A stretch of 64,000 bases of DNA from Burkholderia sp. Bp8992 (GCF_003853705.1 NZ_QTQI01000009.1:62001-126000), one strand, 5' to 3'. Counted from the stretch's first letter, positions 9,267 through 19,578 are shown. Numbers and translations are program-made. The notes: generated from the letters alone by a model not told the origin.

Positions 9267-10433
9267 ATGCAGTTCGACCTGACCGACGACCAGCGCGCGA
9301 TCGAAAGCGCGATCGAGAAAATCTGCGAGCGCTTCGGCGACGACTACTGGCTCGAACGCGATCGCGCGGGCGGGTTTCCGGCCGATTTCCACGCGGCGCT
9401 CGCCGAAGCCGGCTGGCTCGGCATCGCGATGGACCCGGCTCACGGCGGCGCCGGGCTCGGCATGACCGAGGCCGCGCTGATGATGCGCACGATCAGTGCA
9501 TCGGGCGCCGGCCTGTCCGGCGCGTCGGCCGTGCACATGAACATCTTCGGGCTGAACCCGGTGCAGGTGTTCGGCAACGACGCGCAGAAGGCACGCTTCC
9601 TGCCGCCGCTGATCGCCGGGCGCGACAAGGCGTGCTTCGCGGTGACGGAACCCGACGCAGGCCTCGACACCACGCACCTGAGCACGCAGGCGCGCCGCGA
9701 CGGTGACGACTACGCGCTGAGCGGGCGCAAGATCTGGATCTCGACCGCCCAGGTCGCGAACAAGATGCTGATCATCGCGCGCACGACGCCGCTCGACCAG
9801 GTCTCGAAGCCGACCGACGGGCTGAGCCTGTTCTATACCGACCTCGATCGTTCGCGCGTCGAGGTGCGTGAAATCGAGAAGATGGGCCGCAAGGCGGTCG
9901 ACTCGAACATGCTGTTCATCGACAACCTGCGCGTGTCGCGCGACGACCTGATCGGCAACGAAGGCGACGGCTTCCGCTACCTGCTGCACGGGCTGAATCC
10001 CGAGCGGATCCTGATCGCAGCGGAGGCGATCGGGCTCGGGCAGGCCGCGCTGCGCCGCGCGACGCAGTATGCATGCGAGCGCGTCGTGTTCGGCCGGCCA
10101 ATCGGGCAGAACCAGTCGATCCAGCATCCGCTCGCACAGGCGTGGATGCAGCTCGAGGCCGCGTGGCTGATGGTGATGAAGGCCGCGACGCGCTACGACG
10201 CAGGGCAGTCGTGCGGCGCGGAGGCGAACGCGGCGAAATACCTCGGCGCGGAAGCCGCGTTCCAGGCGTGCCAGACGGCCGTCGCGACGCTCGGCGGCAT
10301 GGGCTACGCGAAGGAATACCATGTCGAGCGCTACCTGCGCGAGTGTATGATTCCGAGGCTCGCGCCCGTGAGCCCGCAACTGATCCTGTGCTACATCGCG
10401 GAGAAGGTGCTCGGGCTGCCGAAGTCGTACTGA
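9267..10433 (+). CDS. Acyl-CoA dehydrogenase
   Basis: A 388-aa FAD-dependent acyl-CoA dehydrogenase that should introduce an alpha,beta double bond into the CoA ester made by the neighbouring transferase. The helical N-terminal domain, the ACFAVTEPDAGLDTTHLST flavin-binding beta segment, LSGRKIWISTA, and the C-terminal helical domain with TLGGMGYAKEYHVERYLRE are all present. The usual YEGT motif near the C-terminus, which carries the base in some subfamilies, is replaced by an APVSPQL stretch, so the catalytic base may be elsewhere, as in isovaleryl-CoA dehydrogenase. GGGAGAGCAG precedes the start. The gap to the transporter gene is 37 bp, consistent with one transcript. Confidence 0.94.
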   Translation: MQFDLTDDQRAIESAIEKICERFGDDYWLERDRAGGFPADFHAALAEAGWLGIAMDPAHGGAGLGMTEAALMMRTISASGAGLSGASAVHMNIFGLNPVQVFGNDAQKARFLPPLIAGRDKACFAVTEPDAGLDTTHLSTQARRDGDDYALSGRKIWISTAQVANKMLIIARTTPLDQVSKPTDGLSLFYTDLDRSRVEVREIEKMGRKAVDSNMLFIDNLRVSRDDLIGNEGDGFRYLLHGLNPERILIAAEAIGLGQAALRRATQYACERVVFGRPIGQNQSIQHPLAQAWMQLEAAWLMVMKAATRYDAGQSCGAEANAAKYLGAEAAFQACQTAVATLGGMGYAKEYHVERYLRECMIPRLAPVSPQLILCYIAEKVLGLPKSY

Positions 10434-10484
10434 CCGGACCGACCCGGCGGCCGGCCCGGCGCGCGGTTTCCCGTTCCGATTCAA

Positions 10485-11237
10485 ATGCTCGCCATGGACG
10501 TCAAACTCGTTGCCCGCACGCTCGACCTGTTCGAGCTGTTCGCCGCCGAACGGCGGCCGCTGCCGCTCACCGAACTCGCGCGCCTGCTCGATGTGCCGCC
10601 GTCGAGCTGCCTCGCGATGGCGCGCACGCTCGTGAGTCGCGGCTATCTGTACGAAGTGCGCAAGCGCGGCGGTTACTATCCGACGCGGCGCCTGCAGACG
10701 ATCGCCGCCGCGATCGACGCGACCGATCCCGTCGTCGACATCGTGCATCCGCACCTCGTCGCGCTGCGCGACGCGAGCCGCGAGACGGCCGTGCTCGGCA
10801 AGATCCACGGCGTGTCGGTCACGTACCTCGACGTCGTCGAGTCGGAGCAGGCGATCCGCTATACGCGCCAGCCGGGCGAGCTGCGTCCGCTGCACGCGAA
10901 CTCGATCGGCAAGGCGATTTTCGCGGAACTCGCCGGCGACGCGCAGCAGGCGCTCGGCGCGCAACTGCCGTTCGAACGCTTCACCGACGCGACGGTGCCC
11001 GACCTGCCGGCGCTCGTCGCGCAAACCGCGCGGTTTCGCGAACTCGGCTGGGCCGAGAACTTCGGCGAGAGCGCGCCCGAGCTGTCGGCGATCGCGGTCG
11101 CGCTGACGCTCGACGGCGACTGGTACGGGCTGTCGGTCGTCGGGCCGACCGAGCGGATCCGCCAGCATCGCGACACGCACGCGGCGCTGCTCGTCGACGC
11201 GAAGGCGCGGCTGCTGGCCGAGCACGCGCGCGGGTAG
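10485..11237 (+). CDS. IclR family transcriptional regulator
   Basis: A 250-aa IclR-type regulator. The N-terminal winged helix runs from VARTLDLFELFAAERRPLPLTELARLLDVPPSS through MARTLVSRGYLYEV; the C-terminal effector domain contains ETAVLGKIHGVSVTYLDVVES, HANSIGKAIFAEL and GWAENFGESAPELSAIAV. It is the last gene of the CoA-transferase operon and probably controls it, perhaps through the palindrome ahead of the first gene. Two start codons are nine bases apart (MLAMDVK or MDVK) and neither has a strong ribosome-binding site. The effector is presumably the acid or its CoA ester. Confidence 0.93.
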   Translation: MLAMDVKLVARTLDLFELFAAERRPLPLTELARLLDVPPSSCLAMARTLVSRGYLYEVRKRGGYYPTRRLQTIAAAIDATDPVVDIVHPHLVALRDASRETAVLGKIHGVSVTYLDVVESEQAIRYTRQPGELRPLHANSIGKAIFAELAGDAQQALGAQLPFERFTDATVPDLPALVAQTARFRELGWAENFGESAPELSAIAVALTLDGDWYGLSVVGPTERIRQHRDTHAALLVDAKARLLAEHARG

Positions 11238-11313
11238 GGCGGGCCGTCCGCCGGCGCGATCCTGCCGCACCGGAAGCGACCCGCCGCGCGTCACACGCGA
11301 GCGCGTCGCGACA

Positions 11314-12669
11314 TCACGATTTCACCCACACGCCGCCCGCGCTCGGGTTGTCGCCCTGCGTCCACCATTTCGCGCAGTACTTCGCGCCCTGGTACATCAC
11401 GCAGGTGCCGCCCTGGTAGGCGGTCGTCGCCGACCACACCGGCGAGCCGCCGCCGACCGGCTTCCATACGGCCGCCTGGCCGGGCACGTCGCCCTGTGTC
11501 CACCATTGCGCCTGGTAGGTCGTGCCCTGGTAGGTGACCGTCGCGCCGGCCGTGTAGACCTGGCCGGCCGCCCACGGTGCGCCCGGCTGCGGCGTGCCGC
11601 CGCCCGAGCCGCCGCCGTAGTTCGGATCCTGCGTGACGCCTGCGCCCCATTTGCCGTCGAGCTGCTTGAAGATCGTCGCGAACGCGTACGGCTGCTGCGC
11701 GACGCCCGAGCAGGTCGGCGACGCATACGTGCCGCCGGACGGGCACGCCTGGTCGCGGCCGACCGACCAGTTGCCGAAGAAGCCGTAGCCGTTGCTGACC
11801 GCAGCGTTCAACACGCTTTGCGCATTCGCGAGCGTGAAGGTTTCGCCCTGCACGTCGTTCACGCCGATCATCGGCGTGACGCCGACCATCTGCCACAGCT
11901 GCGCATTCGTCTTCGGCCGGCCGGCCGACTTGAACGCCGTGTCGAGCTGCGAATACAGCGCCTGCGCGGCGCTGATCGCGGCGGCGCCCATGTCGATGTT
12001 CGCGGGGCCGTAGTCCATCGCCATCACGTTCACCGCATCGAACGCGGCCTGGTTGGAAATCGCCGCATTGACGACGTTCAGGCCGTCCTGCGTGAGCCCG
12101 GTCGGCATCGTCGGCAGCGTCAGCGTGACGTGCAGCGGCTTGCCCTTCGCCGCATAGTCGGACTGCAACTGCGCGACGGCCTGGAAGTTGCGCGCGACCG
12201 CGGCCGTGTCCTGCTGCGACGCGCCCTCGATGTCGAAATCGATATGCGTGAGGCCGTACGTATCGATCACGGTCTGGTACGCAGTTTTCAGCGCGGGGAC
12301 CGTCGAGCATGCCTGCATCAGCGGCGTGCCGTTCGCGCCGCCGAACGACACCGCGACTTCGCCGCCCTTCGCACGGTAGCTCGCGATCGACGTCGACAGC
12401 GCGGTCAACAGGCCGCCGCTCGCGCCGTTGCCGATCGGCTGCACGCCGCCCCACGACGGCACGCAGCCGTTGCCCGCGACCACGAACGCGAGCGTGAATT
12501 GCTGGATGCCTTGCCGGACGCCGATCTGGTCGACGAGCGGTGTCGGATAGAGCGTCACGTCGACGAAGGGCGCATAGACGCCGGCGCCCTGGGACACGCT
12601 CGCCACTGCAAGCAGACAGCCCGCGGCAACGGCACGCGGGATGAAACGCGGCAACACATTGTTGTTCAT
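11314..12669 (-). CDS. Secreted GH18 chitinase with two C-terminal chitin-binding modules
   Basis: A 451-aa exported glycosidase that should hydrolyse chitin. Residues 1-29 form a signal peptide. The GH18 catalytic core covers about 30-345, with the family active-site strand HIDFDIEGA (D144, D146, E148; the glutamate is the acid/base), the SFGGANG strand near 109, and VMAMDYG near 215-221. A Gly/Pro linker (352-364) follows, then two CBM5/12-type modules (about 366-405 and 411-451), each with the aromatic WWTQGD signature. TTGGAGAAC precedes the ATG. It is a single-gene unit convergent with the IclR gene. The modular form suggests an extracellular enzyme for nutrient use or against fungi or insects. 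Confidence 0.94.
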   Translation of the reverse strand: MNNNVLPRFIPRAVAAGCLLAVASVSQGAGVYAPFVDVTLYPTPLVDQIGVRQGIQQFTLAFVVAGNGCVPSWGGVQPIGNGASGGLLTALSTSIASYRAKGGEVAVSFGGANGTPLMQACSTVPALKTAYQTVIDTYGLTHIDFDIEGASQQDTAAVARNFQAVAQLQSDYAAKGKPLHVTLTLPTMPTGLTQDGLNVVNAAISNQAAFDAVNVMAMDYGPANIDMGAAAISAAQALYSQLDTAFKSAGRPKTNAQLWQMVGVTPMIGVNDVQGETFTLANAQSVLNAAVSNGYGFFGNWSVGRDQACPSGGTYASPTCSGVAQQPYAFATIFKQLDGKWGAGVTQDPNYGGGSGGGTPQPGAPWAAGQVYTAGATVTYQGTTYQAQWWTQGDVPGQAAVWKPVGGGSPVWSATTAYQGGTCVMYQGAKYCAKWWTQGDNPSAGGVWVKS

Positions 12670-12909
12670 TGTGTTCTCCAAGTGGAAGAGGGATACGCTG
12701 GCCTGCGTATCGCCGCCGGTCGGGCGACCGGGCATGCCCGGCCGGCGGCGTGCCCATCTTGGAGGATTCGCGTCGAATAGTGAATGCTTAGGTGTTCTTT
12801 TTGTTATTTGATTTCCGATACGTAACGATCTTGCCGATTCGACACAGTTGCGCAACGCGGGAGGCGGGTGAATTTCCCGATCGGCACGCTGCAGCGCGGT
12901 ACGCGCCGC
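12670..12909. other. Intergenic region between chitinase start and LysR stop
   Basis: About 240 bp that should hold the chitinase promoter on the minus strand and the 3' end of the LysR transcript. The stretch from 12785 to 12840 is noticeably AT-rich for this window. No strong hairpin-plus-T-run terminator or palindromic operator was spotted. Confidence 0.4.
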
Positions 12910-13812
12910 TTACGTCGATGCAGGCAGCGCCTGCGAGCGAGCCAACGCAACGAAACGCTCGACGCAGGCCGACGAATACGGCTCGTTCCACGATACGATC
13001 TGCTCGACCGCGCGCGTGCCGGCGAGCGGCACGTAGACGACGCCCGGGCGCTGCAGTGTCGCCGTGAAGCCCGGCACGATCGCGATCCCGCGTTCGGCGG
13101 CGACCAGCGACACGAGCGTCGCGATCTGCGCGGCAGTGGCCCCGATCCGCGGCGCGAATCCGGCCTGCGCGCACAGGTCGTCCAGCGCGGCGGTCAATGC
13201 CGAACCGTAACCGGGCGGAAAGGTCACGAAGGTTTCGCCGGCCAGTTCCGCGACGTCGAGGCTCGCACGGCCCGCGAGCGGATTGCCGGCCGGCACGGCC
13301 GCGACGAGCGGTTCGCGCGACACGACGAGCGATGCGACGGGCGTACCCGGCGCGCCGTCCCACGCCCAGCCGAAGCCGACGTCCATCGCGCCATCGGCGA
13401 TCTGCTGGCGCTGGCTGGCGGTCGCCGCCTCGCGGAACGCGAGTTCGACGTCGGGCATCGTGCGGCTCGCGGCGCGGATCACGTCGGGGAACGTATCGGA
13501 CATCGGAATCGAACTCGCGTAGCCGATTACGATGCGCCCGGCGATGCCCTGCGCGATCTTGCGCGCACTTGCCTCGGCTTCGGCGGCTGCGCTGACGACG
13601 TGGCGCGCATGGTCGAGGAACAGTTCGCCTTCCGGCGTGAGCCGCACCGCGCGCGTCGAACGCTCGAACAGTCGCACGCCGAGCTCGCTTTCCAGCGCGG
13701 CGATATGGCGCGTCAGCGGCGGCTGCGCGACGCGCAGGCGCAAGGCCGCGCGGCCGAAGTGCAGTTCGTCGGCGACGACCACGAAATAGCGGAGGCGGCG
13801 CAGGTCGAGCAT
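12910..13812 (-). CDS. LysR family transcriptional regulator
   Basis: A 300-aa LysR regulator. The N-terminal helix-turn-helix spans LRRLRYFVVVADELHFGRAALRLRVAQPPLTRHIAALESELGVRLFERS, typical of the CatM/BenM-like branch (LRYFVAVAEE...FTRAA...QPPLSRQI). The remainder is the substrate-binding effector domain, with FPPGYGSALTA in the second half. It is divergent from an MFS exporter gene, 94 bp apart, the usual arrangement in which the LysR protein controls its neighbour. The effector is unknown. Confidence 0.94.
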   Translation of the reverse strand: MLDLRRLRYFVVVADELHFGRAALRLRVAQPPLTRHIAALESELGVRLFERSTRAVRLTPEGELFLDHARHVVSAAAEAEASARKIAQGIAGRIVIGYASSIPMSDTFPDVIRAASRTMPDVELAFREAATASQRQQIADGAMDVGFGWAWDGAPGTPVASLVVSREPLVAAVPAGNPLAGRASLDVAELAGETFVTFPPGYGSALTAALDDLCAQAGFAPRIGATAAQIATLVSLVAAERGIAIVPGFTATLQRPGVVYVPLAGTRAVEQIVSWNEPYSSACVERFVALARSQALPAST

Positions 13813-13906
13813 TGTTGTCGTTCCGGTATCAATGACGATGAAAACGGTATTGGCGTGCCCGCGGCGCGCTCGTCAGACTGTCGTCATCGACGATCAGGCA
13901 TTTCCG

Positions 13907-15112
13907 ATGAACGACAGGACCACGCGCATCGCGTTCTTTCTCTGCGGCTTCGCCGCGTTTCTCAATCTCTATTCGACGCAGGGCATCCTGCACGAACTCG
14001 CGGCGGCCTTCGGCGTCAGCGCGGAGCGCGCAGGGCAGGGCGTGAGCGCGACCACGGCGGCCGTCGCCATTATCGCGCCGTTCGTCGGCGTGCTGGCTGG
14101 CCGCATCGAGCGGCGCGTTGCGATCTCGCTGGCGGCGGTGGCCGTCGCGCTGCCGGTCGTGTGGTCCGCGCATGCGGCGGGTTTCGCGTCGTTTCTCGGC
14201 GCGCGCTTTGCGGCCGGGCTGGTGATGCCGTTCATCTTCGCGCTGTCGATCGCGACGATCGGCGAACGCTTCGATCGCGGCACGTCGGCCGAGATCGGCG
14301 CGCTGTTCGTCGCCGGCACGACGCTCGGCGGTTTCGCCGGCCGTTTCGTCACGAACCTGCTGACGTCGATGTGGGGCTGGCGGCATGCGCTCGACGTCGT
14401 CGCGGCGCTGTGTCTCGTCACGGGCGTCGCGATTTACGCGAGCCTGCCGGCATCTGGCGCGGTCGCCCGGCCAGCGCCCGGCAACGATGCGCATGCGGGG
14501 CCGTCGTGGCGCATCGTCACGCGCGGCCCGCTGCTCGCGTCGTTCGCGATCGGTGCCTGCGTGCTCGCATCGCAGGTCGCGACGTTCACGTTCGTCGGCC
14601 TGCGGCTCGCGCGTGCGCCGTTCGGCTTCGGCACGGTCGAGATCGGCGCAATCTATGCGGTGTTTCTGGTCGCCGTGATCGTGACGCCGCTGGCCGGGCG
14701 CGTCGCGCGGCATCGCGGCCCGCGCGCGCCGGGGCTCGCCGCCGCCGCGCTCGCGATCGGCGGCGCATTGCTGACGCTGTCGGACAGCGTGCCGGTGATC
14801 CTGGCCGGCCTCGCGCTCGGCTCGAGCGCCGTGTTCGTCGAACAGGCGTCGGCCAATACGTTCATCTCGCACGCGGCGGCGAACGCGCGCTCGACGGCGA
14901 TCGGCATCTACCTGTCCTGCTACTACTTCGGCGGCAGTCTCGGCTCGATCCTGCCGGTGCCCGGCTGGCATCGCTGGGGATGGGCCGGCTGCGTCGCCTT
15001 CGTGGTCGTCGCGCAGGCCGTCGTCGGCATACTCGTGTGCCGGTTCTGGCGCACCGGCAGCACGGCAGGCGTCGCGCATGCCGGCGCGTGCGACGGCACG
15101 CTCACGCGCTAG
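13907..15112 (+). CDS. MFS transporter (YnfM-like efflux family)
   Basis: A 401-aa, 12-helix major facilitator. The start MNDRTTRIAFFLCGFAAFLNLYSTQ is chosen because it places the first helix right after a short polar N-terminus; longer in-frame extensions lack helix or RBS support. The NLYSTQGILHELAAAFGVS segment and the later ISHAAANARSTAIGIYLSCYYFGGSLGS segment resemble YnfM/YbcL-type putative drug or metabolite exporters. The divergent LysR regulator probably controls it. The downstream stop lies seven bases from the convergent cobJ stop. The substrate is not predictable. Confidence 0.92.
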   Translation: MNDRTTRIAFFLCGFAAFLNLYSTQGILHELAAAFGVSAERAGQGVSATTAAVAIIAPFVGVLAGRIERRVAISLAAVAVALPVVWSAHAAGFASFLGARFAAGLVMPFIFALSIATIGERFDRGTSAEIGALFVAGTTLGGFAGRFVTNLLTSMWGWRHALDVVAALCLVTGVAIYASLPASGAVARPAPGNDAHAGPSWRIVTRGPLLASFAIGACVLASQVATFTFVGLRLARAPFGFGTVEIGAIYAVFLVAVIVTPLAGRVARHRGPRAPGLAAAALAIGGALLTLSDSVPVILAGLALGSSAVFVEQASANTFISHAAANARSTAIGIYLSCYYFGGSLGSILPVPGWHRWGWAGCVAFVVVAQAVVGILVCRFWRTGSTAGVAHAGACDGTLTR

Positions 15113-15118
15113 CCGCGA

Positions 15119-16828
15119 TCAGCGATACCAGCGCGGCGTGTAGACCCATTCGCGCGCGTTGCCGATCGCGAAGCGCCGCGTCGTCGACGACCCGACGATC
15201 ACCATCGTCCGCATGTCGACCTGGTCGCTGCGCAGTGCGCCGAGCGTCGTTGTCGTCAGCGTTGCGCCCGGCCGGCCGATGTCACGACCGAGCACGACCA
15301 CCGTCTCGGCCGCGCGATGCGCGCGCACGACGTCGAGCGCACGGTCGAGCTGCCACGGTCGCGCACGCGAGATCGGGTTGTAGAACGCCATCACGAGATC
15401 GGCTTGCGCCGCATGCCGCAGGCGCGTCTCGATCACGTCCCACGGCTTCAGGTTGTCCGACAGCGAAATCGCGCAGAAATCGTGACCGAGCGGCGCGCCG
15501 GCTTGCGCGGCCGTCGCAAGCGACGCCGAGATACCGGGCTCCACGCGCAGGTCGACTGCGGCCCATTGCGGGTCGCGCGCTTCGTCGAGCGCTTCGAGCA
15601 CGGCTGCGGCCATCGCGAACACGCCGGGGTCGCCGGACGACACGACCGCGACGCGCCGGCCTTCGGCCGCGAGTTCGAACGCATGGCGTGCGCGCTGCAT
15701 TTCCTCGCGATTGTCGGTGCCGTGCACGCGCTGGTCGCTGCGGAACGGGCCGGCCATGTTCACGTAGGTCGTGTAGCCGAGGATGTCGGTCGCTTGCGCG
15801 AGCGCGGCGCGGGCGGCCGGCGTGAGCCATGCGGCACCGCCCGGGCCGAGGCCGAGCACGGTCAGGCGCCCGCGCGCGCGGCCGAGCGTGGCGGGATCGA
15901 CAGGATGCGACGCCACCGCGCACGCAAGGCCGTTCGATGCCGGACGCAGCGTATGCGCGACACGCAACGTGCGGCCGAGCAGCGTGGCCGCATCGGCAGG
16001 CGCGTCGCTGTCAGCATCGACGAAACGCAGCGGCACGTCGAGTGCTCGCGCGGCTTCCTCCAGCGCGGATTCGCCGATCGCCGATGCCGGCGCGACGAGG
16101 GCGGCGAGTGCGAGCCGCGCGAGACCTTGCCCGGCGAGCATGGCGTCGATGCGCACGGCGAGCGCTTCGCCGGCGTGCACGGCATCGGCGGCGACGCCAA
16201 CGACCACGCTGCGCGGATGGATCACGAGTTCGTCGCGTGTGCCGCGCCATGCGTCGGGCGTCACGCGGATCGCATGCGCGGCCGCATCGTCGCGCGGCAG
16301 CGCGACCTCGTCGAGCCACGCCGCTGCGCCGTCGACGCGCGTCGATGCACCGGCAAGCAGGTCGGACACGAAGCGCTTGCCCTGCGCGAGATCGGCCAGC
16401 GCATAGCCTGCGGGCGGATTGAGCACGCAGGCGCCGAAGCGCAATTCACCGCTGGTCGTGATGGCCGGCGCGACGCCGACGCATTCGGCGATTTCGCGCG
16501 CGATCACGTTGACGCCCGTCAGCCCGCCGAGCAGCGGCACGACGGCCGAGCCATCCTCCGCAACCGCGAGCACGGGCGGTTCGACGCCCTTGTCGGCGAG
16601 CGCGGGCGCGAGGCAGCGGATCACGATGCCGGCCGCGCACAGCGCGACGATCGGCAAGCCGCGCGCATAGAGTTCGCGCAGGTGTGCGCCGAGTTCGTCG
16701 AACGGCACGTCGGCATCGACGCGCGACGCGAGGCCGTGCACGCTTGCGCCCGGATAGCGTGCCTGGATGCGGCGCGCGGTGTCCAGCGCGCCCGCGCCGA
16801 GAATCACGATCGCGGGCGGGGTCGTCAT
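15119..16828 (-). CDS. cobJ: CbiG-CobJ fusion: cobalamin biosynthesis protein / precorrin-3B C17-methyltransferase
   Basis: A 569-aa two-domain enzyme of corrin ring contraction. The N-terminal part (about 1-330) is CbiG-like, with [29 protein letters not shown] and a C-terminal CbiG segment around [15 protein letters not shown]. The C-terminal part from [11 protein letters not shown] is a SAM-dependent tetrapyrrole methylase, with [28 protein letters not shown] and [13 protein letters not shown], matching CobJ/CbiH. The start used overlaps the cobI stop as ATGA; an in-frame ATG nine bases upstream with GGGGGA before it is an alternative. Last gene of the riboswitch-led minus-strand operon. 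In the anaerobic pathway CbiG opens the delta-lactone; its fusion to CobJ in a CobG-containing route is notable. Confidence 0.95.
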   Translation of the reverse strand: MTTPPAIVILGAGALDTARRIQARYPGASVHGLASRVDADVPFDELGAHLRELYARGLPIVALCAAGIVIRCLAPALADKGVEPPVLAVAEDGSAVVPLLGGLTGVNVIAREIAECVGVAPAITTSGELRFGACVLNPPAGYALADLAQGKRFVSDLLAGASTRVDGAAAWLDEVALPRDDAAAHAIRVTPDAWRGTRDELVIHPRSVVVGVAADAVHAGEALAVRIDAMLAGQGLARLALAALVAPASAIGESALEEAARALDVPLRFVDADSDAPADAATLLGRTLRVAHTLRPASNGLACAVASHPVDPATLGRARGRLTVLGLGPGGAAWLTPAARAALAQATDILGYTTYVNMAGPFRSDQRVHGTDNREEMQRARHAFELAAEGRRVAVVSSGDPGVFAMAAAVLEALDEARDPQWAAVDLRVEPGISASLATAAQAGAPLGHDFCAISLSDNLKPWDVIETRLRHAAQADLVMAFYNPISRARPWQLDRALDVVRAHRAAETVVVLGRDIGRPGATLTTTTLGALRSDQVDMRTMVIVGSSTTRRFAIGNAREWVYTPRWYR

Positions 16829-17559
16829 CCTTGCCATTTTTCCCCCGGCACGACGAGCAGCGAGAAATACGGCGATGCCATCGGGTCGACTTCGTCGAGC
16901 GGCACGATGCGCTGGTTCGCCATCGTCGCGCGCTCGACGTACAGCGCGCGTTTCGCGAGCCCGAGTTCGTCGAGCACGCGCCGCACCTTGTCGAAATTGC
17001 GGCCGAGCTTCATCACGACGGCCGCGTCGGCCCGTGCGAGCCGCTCGCGCAGCTCGGGTTCGGGCAGCACGCCGGACAGCACCGACAGGCTCTGGTTGCG
17101 ATAGACGAGCGGCTGGCCGAGCACGGCCGTGCCGCCGAGCATCGCGCACACGCCCGGGATCACCTCGGTGTCGTAGCGCGGCGCGAGGCGGTCGTGCAGG
17201 TACATGTACGAGCCGTAGAAGAACGGGTCGCCTTCGCAGATCACCGCGACGTCGCGGCCTGCATCGAGATGCGCCGCGACGATTTCGGCGGCCGTATCGT
17301 AGAAGTCGGCGATCACCGTCTCGTAGCAGAGCGGCGGCGGCAGCGCCTCGGTCGTCACCGGATAGACGAGCGGCAGTTGTGTCTGCCCGTCGAGCAGGTG
17401 CGCTTCGACGATGCCGTACGCATTGCCTTTCTTGCCCTTCGCGACGAAATACGCGACCACCGGCGCCGCCTGCAGCACGCGCAACGCCTTGATCGTCATC
17501 AGTTCAGGATCGCCGGGGCCGACGCCGACCCCGAACAGCCGTCCGCGCGCGGTCGTCAT
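16825..17559 (-). CDS. cobI: Precorrin-2 C20-methyltransferase
   Basis: A 244-aa SAM-dependent methylase adding the C-20 methyl group of precorrin-3A. The start [27 protein letters not shown] is the classic tetrapyrrole methylase N-terminus. [20 protein letters not shown] and [12 protein letters not shown] form the SAM and precorrin sites, and [16 protein letters not shown] and [12 protein letters not shown] are CobI/CbiL-specific. ATGA overlaps link it to cobH upstream and cbiG-cobJ downstream, so the three are translationally coupled. The family and length (240-250 aa) fit well. Confidence 0.96.
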   Translation of the reverse strand: MTTARGRLFGVGVGPGDPELMTIKALRVLQAAPVVAYFVAKGKKGNAYGIVEAHLLDGQTQLPLVYPVTTEALPPPLCYETVIADFYDTAAEIVAAHLDAGRDVAVICEGDPFFYGSYMYLHDRLAPRYDTEVIPGVCAMLGGTAVLGQPLVYRNQSLSVLSGVLPEPELRERLARADAAVVMKLGRNFDKVRRVLDELGLAKRALYVERATMANQRIVPLDEVDPMASPYFSLLVVPGEKWQG

Positions 17560-18182
17560 TCGACCTCCGTCGCGAGTGCATTGACCGCGGCGGCGGCCAT
17601 CGCGCTGCCGCCGCGCCGGCCGAGCAGCGCGACGTACGGCACGCCGCGGCTGTCGGCATCGAGCATCGCCTTCGATTCGGCCGCACCGATGAAGCCCACC
17701 GGAAAACCGAGGATCAGCGCGGGGTGCGGCGCGCCGGCATCGATCATGTCGAGCAGGTGGAACAGCGCGGTCGGCGCATTGCCGATCACGACGACGCTGC
17801 CCGCGAGATGGGGGCGCCACAGCTCGAGCGCGGCGGCCGAGCGCGTGTTGCCGAGATGGCGCGCGAGATCGGGCACCTCGGGCTCGCCGAGCGTGCAGAT
17901 CACGCGGTTGGCCGCAGGCAGCCGTGCGCGCGTGATGCCTTCGGCGACCATCCGCGCATCGCACAGGATCGGCGCGCCGGCCGCGAGCGCCGTACGGCCC
18001 GCCGTGCCCGCGCCGGCCGAGAAGCGCAGGTCGTAGACGACATCGACCATCCCGCACGCATGGATCACGCGCACCGCGAGTTTCTCGAGGTCGGGCGGAA
18101 CCTGCGACAGGTCGGCCTCGGCGCGGATCGTCGCGAACGACTGGCGGTAGATTTCCTGCCCGTCGCGAATGTAGTCAAGCAT
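17556..18182 (-). CDS. cobH: Precorrin-8X methylmutase
   Basis: A 208-aa CobH/CbiC enzyme, which moves a methyl group from C-11 to C-12 to give hydrogenobyrinic acid. [25 protein letters not shown] is the family N-terminus; the catalytic histidine sits in [12 protein letters not shown], and the conserved [14 protein letters not shown] and [13 protein letters not shown] blocks follow. It overlaps cobG by eight bases and cobI by four, within the riboswitch-controlled operon. Confidence 0.96.
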   Translation of the reverse strand: MLDYIRDGQEIYRQSFATIRAEADLSQVPPDLEKLAVRVIHACGMVDVVYDLRFSAGAGTAGRTALAAGAPILCDARMVAEGITRARLPAANRVICTLGEPEVPDLARHLGNTRSAAALELWRPHLAGSVVVIGNAPTALFHLLDMIDAGAPHPALILGFPVGFIGAAESKAMLDADSRGVPYVALLGRRGGSAMAAAAVNALATEVE

Positions 18183-19578
18183 CGGTGGTGTCCTGGCTGT
18201 GCCGCGCGCCCGTCAAACGGGCCGCGGCCTGGTCAATCGTCAGATGGCGCGCGAGCGGGGCGCCGAGGCCCTCGGCCGCGTCGCGCCGGTAAAGGTCGTA
18301 ATGCGCGGGCGCTACTGCAACGAGCGTGTGCGTCGCGGGATGCGGCAGCGCGCAGTGGCGTTCGCACCCGGTCAGGTGCACGTCGACCGGCTGGCCGATG
18401 CGCGCGGCGAGTGCGAGCGCGTCGCGTTTCGTGTCGGCGCGCGCTTTCGCGCAGCCTGCGCTGCCGGTGCAGGCGACGAGCGTCGCGAGCGGGTCCGTCG
18501 GCCGGCACACGAGGCCGATCGACGCGAGCGCGTCGAGCGTGGCCGCTGCGCGTTCGTTCGGCACGCCATGGAGAAACACGCCTTGCCACGGCGTCATCGA
18601 CAGCGTGCCGTCGCCGCCGGCTTCGGCCAGCGCGGCAAGCTGTTCCAGCTGCGTCGCGTCGAGCCGCCCGAGTATGCATTGCGCGCCGACGTTGCAGCGG
18701 GCCGGATCAAGCGACGGGCGTACGCCGAAACGCAGCTTCGGGTCGGCACTCGTGCGCCGCCAGCCGGCGAGCGCGGGATCGGCCGTGAGCGGGAAGGGCA
18801 GGTCGTGCTGCGCGCGGTCTAACAACGCACGTTCGCCGGCTGTCGCGAGCACGGCGCGCATCCGCGTGACATCGGCCGGCGCGAGATCGAGGAACGCGAG
18901 CAGCAGCGCGCGGACCAGCGCGACGGCCTGATCGGGCGACACATCGACCGACGCGGGCCGGTCGCCCTCCGCGACGGGCGGGCAACCGGCCAGCCCGGCC
19001 GCCATGCGTACCGCGCCGTCCGCGCGGCGCCACGCGGCGAGCCAGATGTCGTGCGGATGATCGAGCGCCGCGACCGATTCGCCGCCATCGAGCAGGATCG
19101 AGAATTTCGGCGACAGCTCGCCGCGGCGCGGCTCGCCGGCCAGCATGTCGAGCAGCGGAATGGCGAACGCGCGGCTGTCGACGAGTGCGGCGGGATCGTG
19201 CCCGGCGAGCGGGCTGAGCAGGAGGTTGCGGACGTCGTCGCTCGCGGCGAGCGCGGCCGTATCGGCGCTCGAGTCTGCCGTCGCATCGACGCGCGGGCCG
19301 AGCCCCGCGTCGAGCAGGGCGCGCGTCAGCGCATCGGCGGCGCCGTCGCGAATGCCGCGCAACTGGAGATTCGCGCGATTGGTCGCGTCGATCGCGCCGG
19401 AGCCGTATTGGCGTGCTGCATCGGCAATCGCGCGCGCCTGGCGCGCATCGAGCCGGCCGCCCGGCAGCTTGATCCGGCACAGCCCGCCGTCGGCGGCCGC
19501 GACCACGCGCACGAGCCCCGGGCAAGCCGACGGGCGCACGACGGGCGACGCAGGAATCGAATCGGGGGCGGAACTCAA
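18175..19578 (-). CDS. cobG: Precorrin-3B synthase CobG (4Fe-4S/siroheme-like monooxygenase)
   Basis: A CobG enzyme of about 467 aa that uses O2 to form the delta-lactone hydroxyl of precorrin-3B, the defining aerobic step. It has the sulfite/nitrite-reductase fold: a ferredoxin-like half-domain with GGLCRIKLPGGRLDARQ and IDATNRANLQLRGI, and a C-terminal cluster-binding segment with CTGSAGCAKA and TGCERHC supplying four cysteines. The start is uncertain: the TTG used (SSAPDSIPAS) lies just after the riboswitch and has no strong ribosome-binding site; a GTG about 30 bases further in is possible. First gene of the operon, 85 bp downstream of the riboswitch. Confidence 0.88.
   Translation of the reverse strand: MSSAPDSIPASPVVRPSACPGLVRVVAAADGGLCRIKLPGGRLDARQARAIADAARQYGSGAIDATNRANLQLRGIRDGAADALTRALLDAGLGPRVDATADSSADTAALAASDDVRNLLLSPLAGHDPAALVDSRAFAIPLLDMLAGEPRRGELSPKFSILLDGGESVAALDHPHDIWLAAWRRADGAVRMAAGLAGCPPVAEGDRPASVDVSPDQAVALVRALLLAFLDLAPADVTRMRAVLATAGERALLDRAQHDLPFPLTADPALAGWRRTSADPKLRFGVRPSLDPARCNVGAQCILGRLDATQLEQLAALAEAGGDGTLSMTPWQGVFLHGVPNERAAATLDALASIGLVCRPTDPLATLVACTGSAGCAKARADTKRDALALAARIGQPVDVHLTGCERHCALPHPATHTLVAVAPAHYDLYRRDAAEGLGAPLARHLTIDQAAARLTGARHSQDTTDA

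Noticed and set aside
12868-15825. Nearly 1,000-codon plus-strand frame across LysR, MFS and cobJ genes
   Set aside because: Crosses three well-supported genes, with no recognisable domain.
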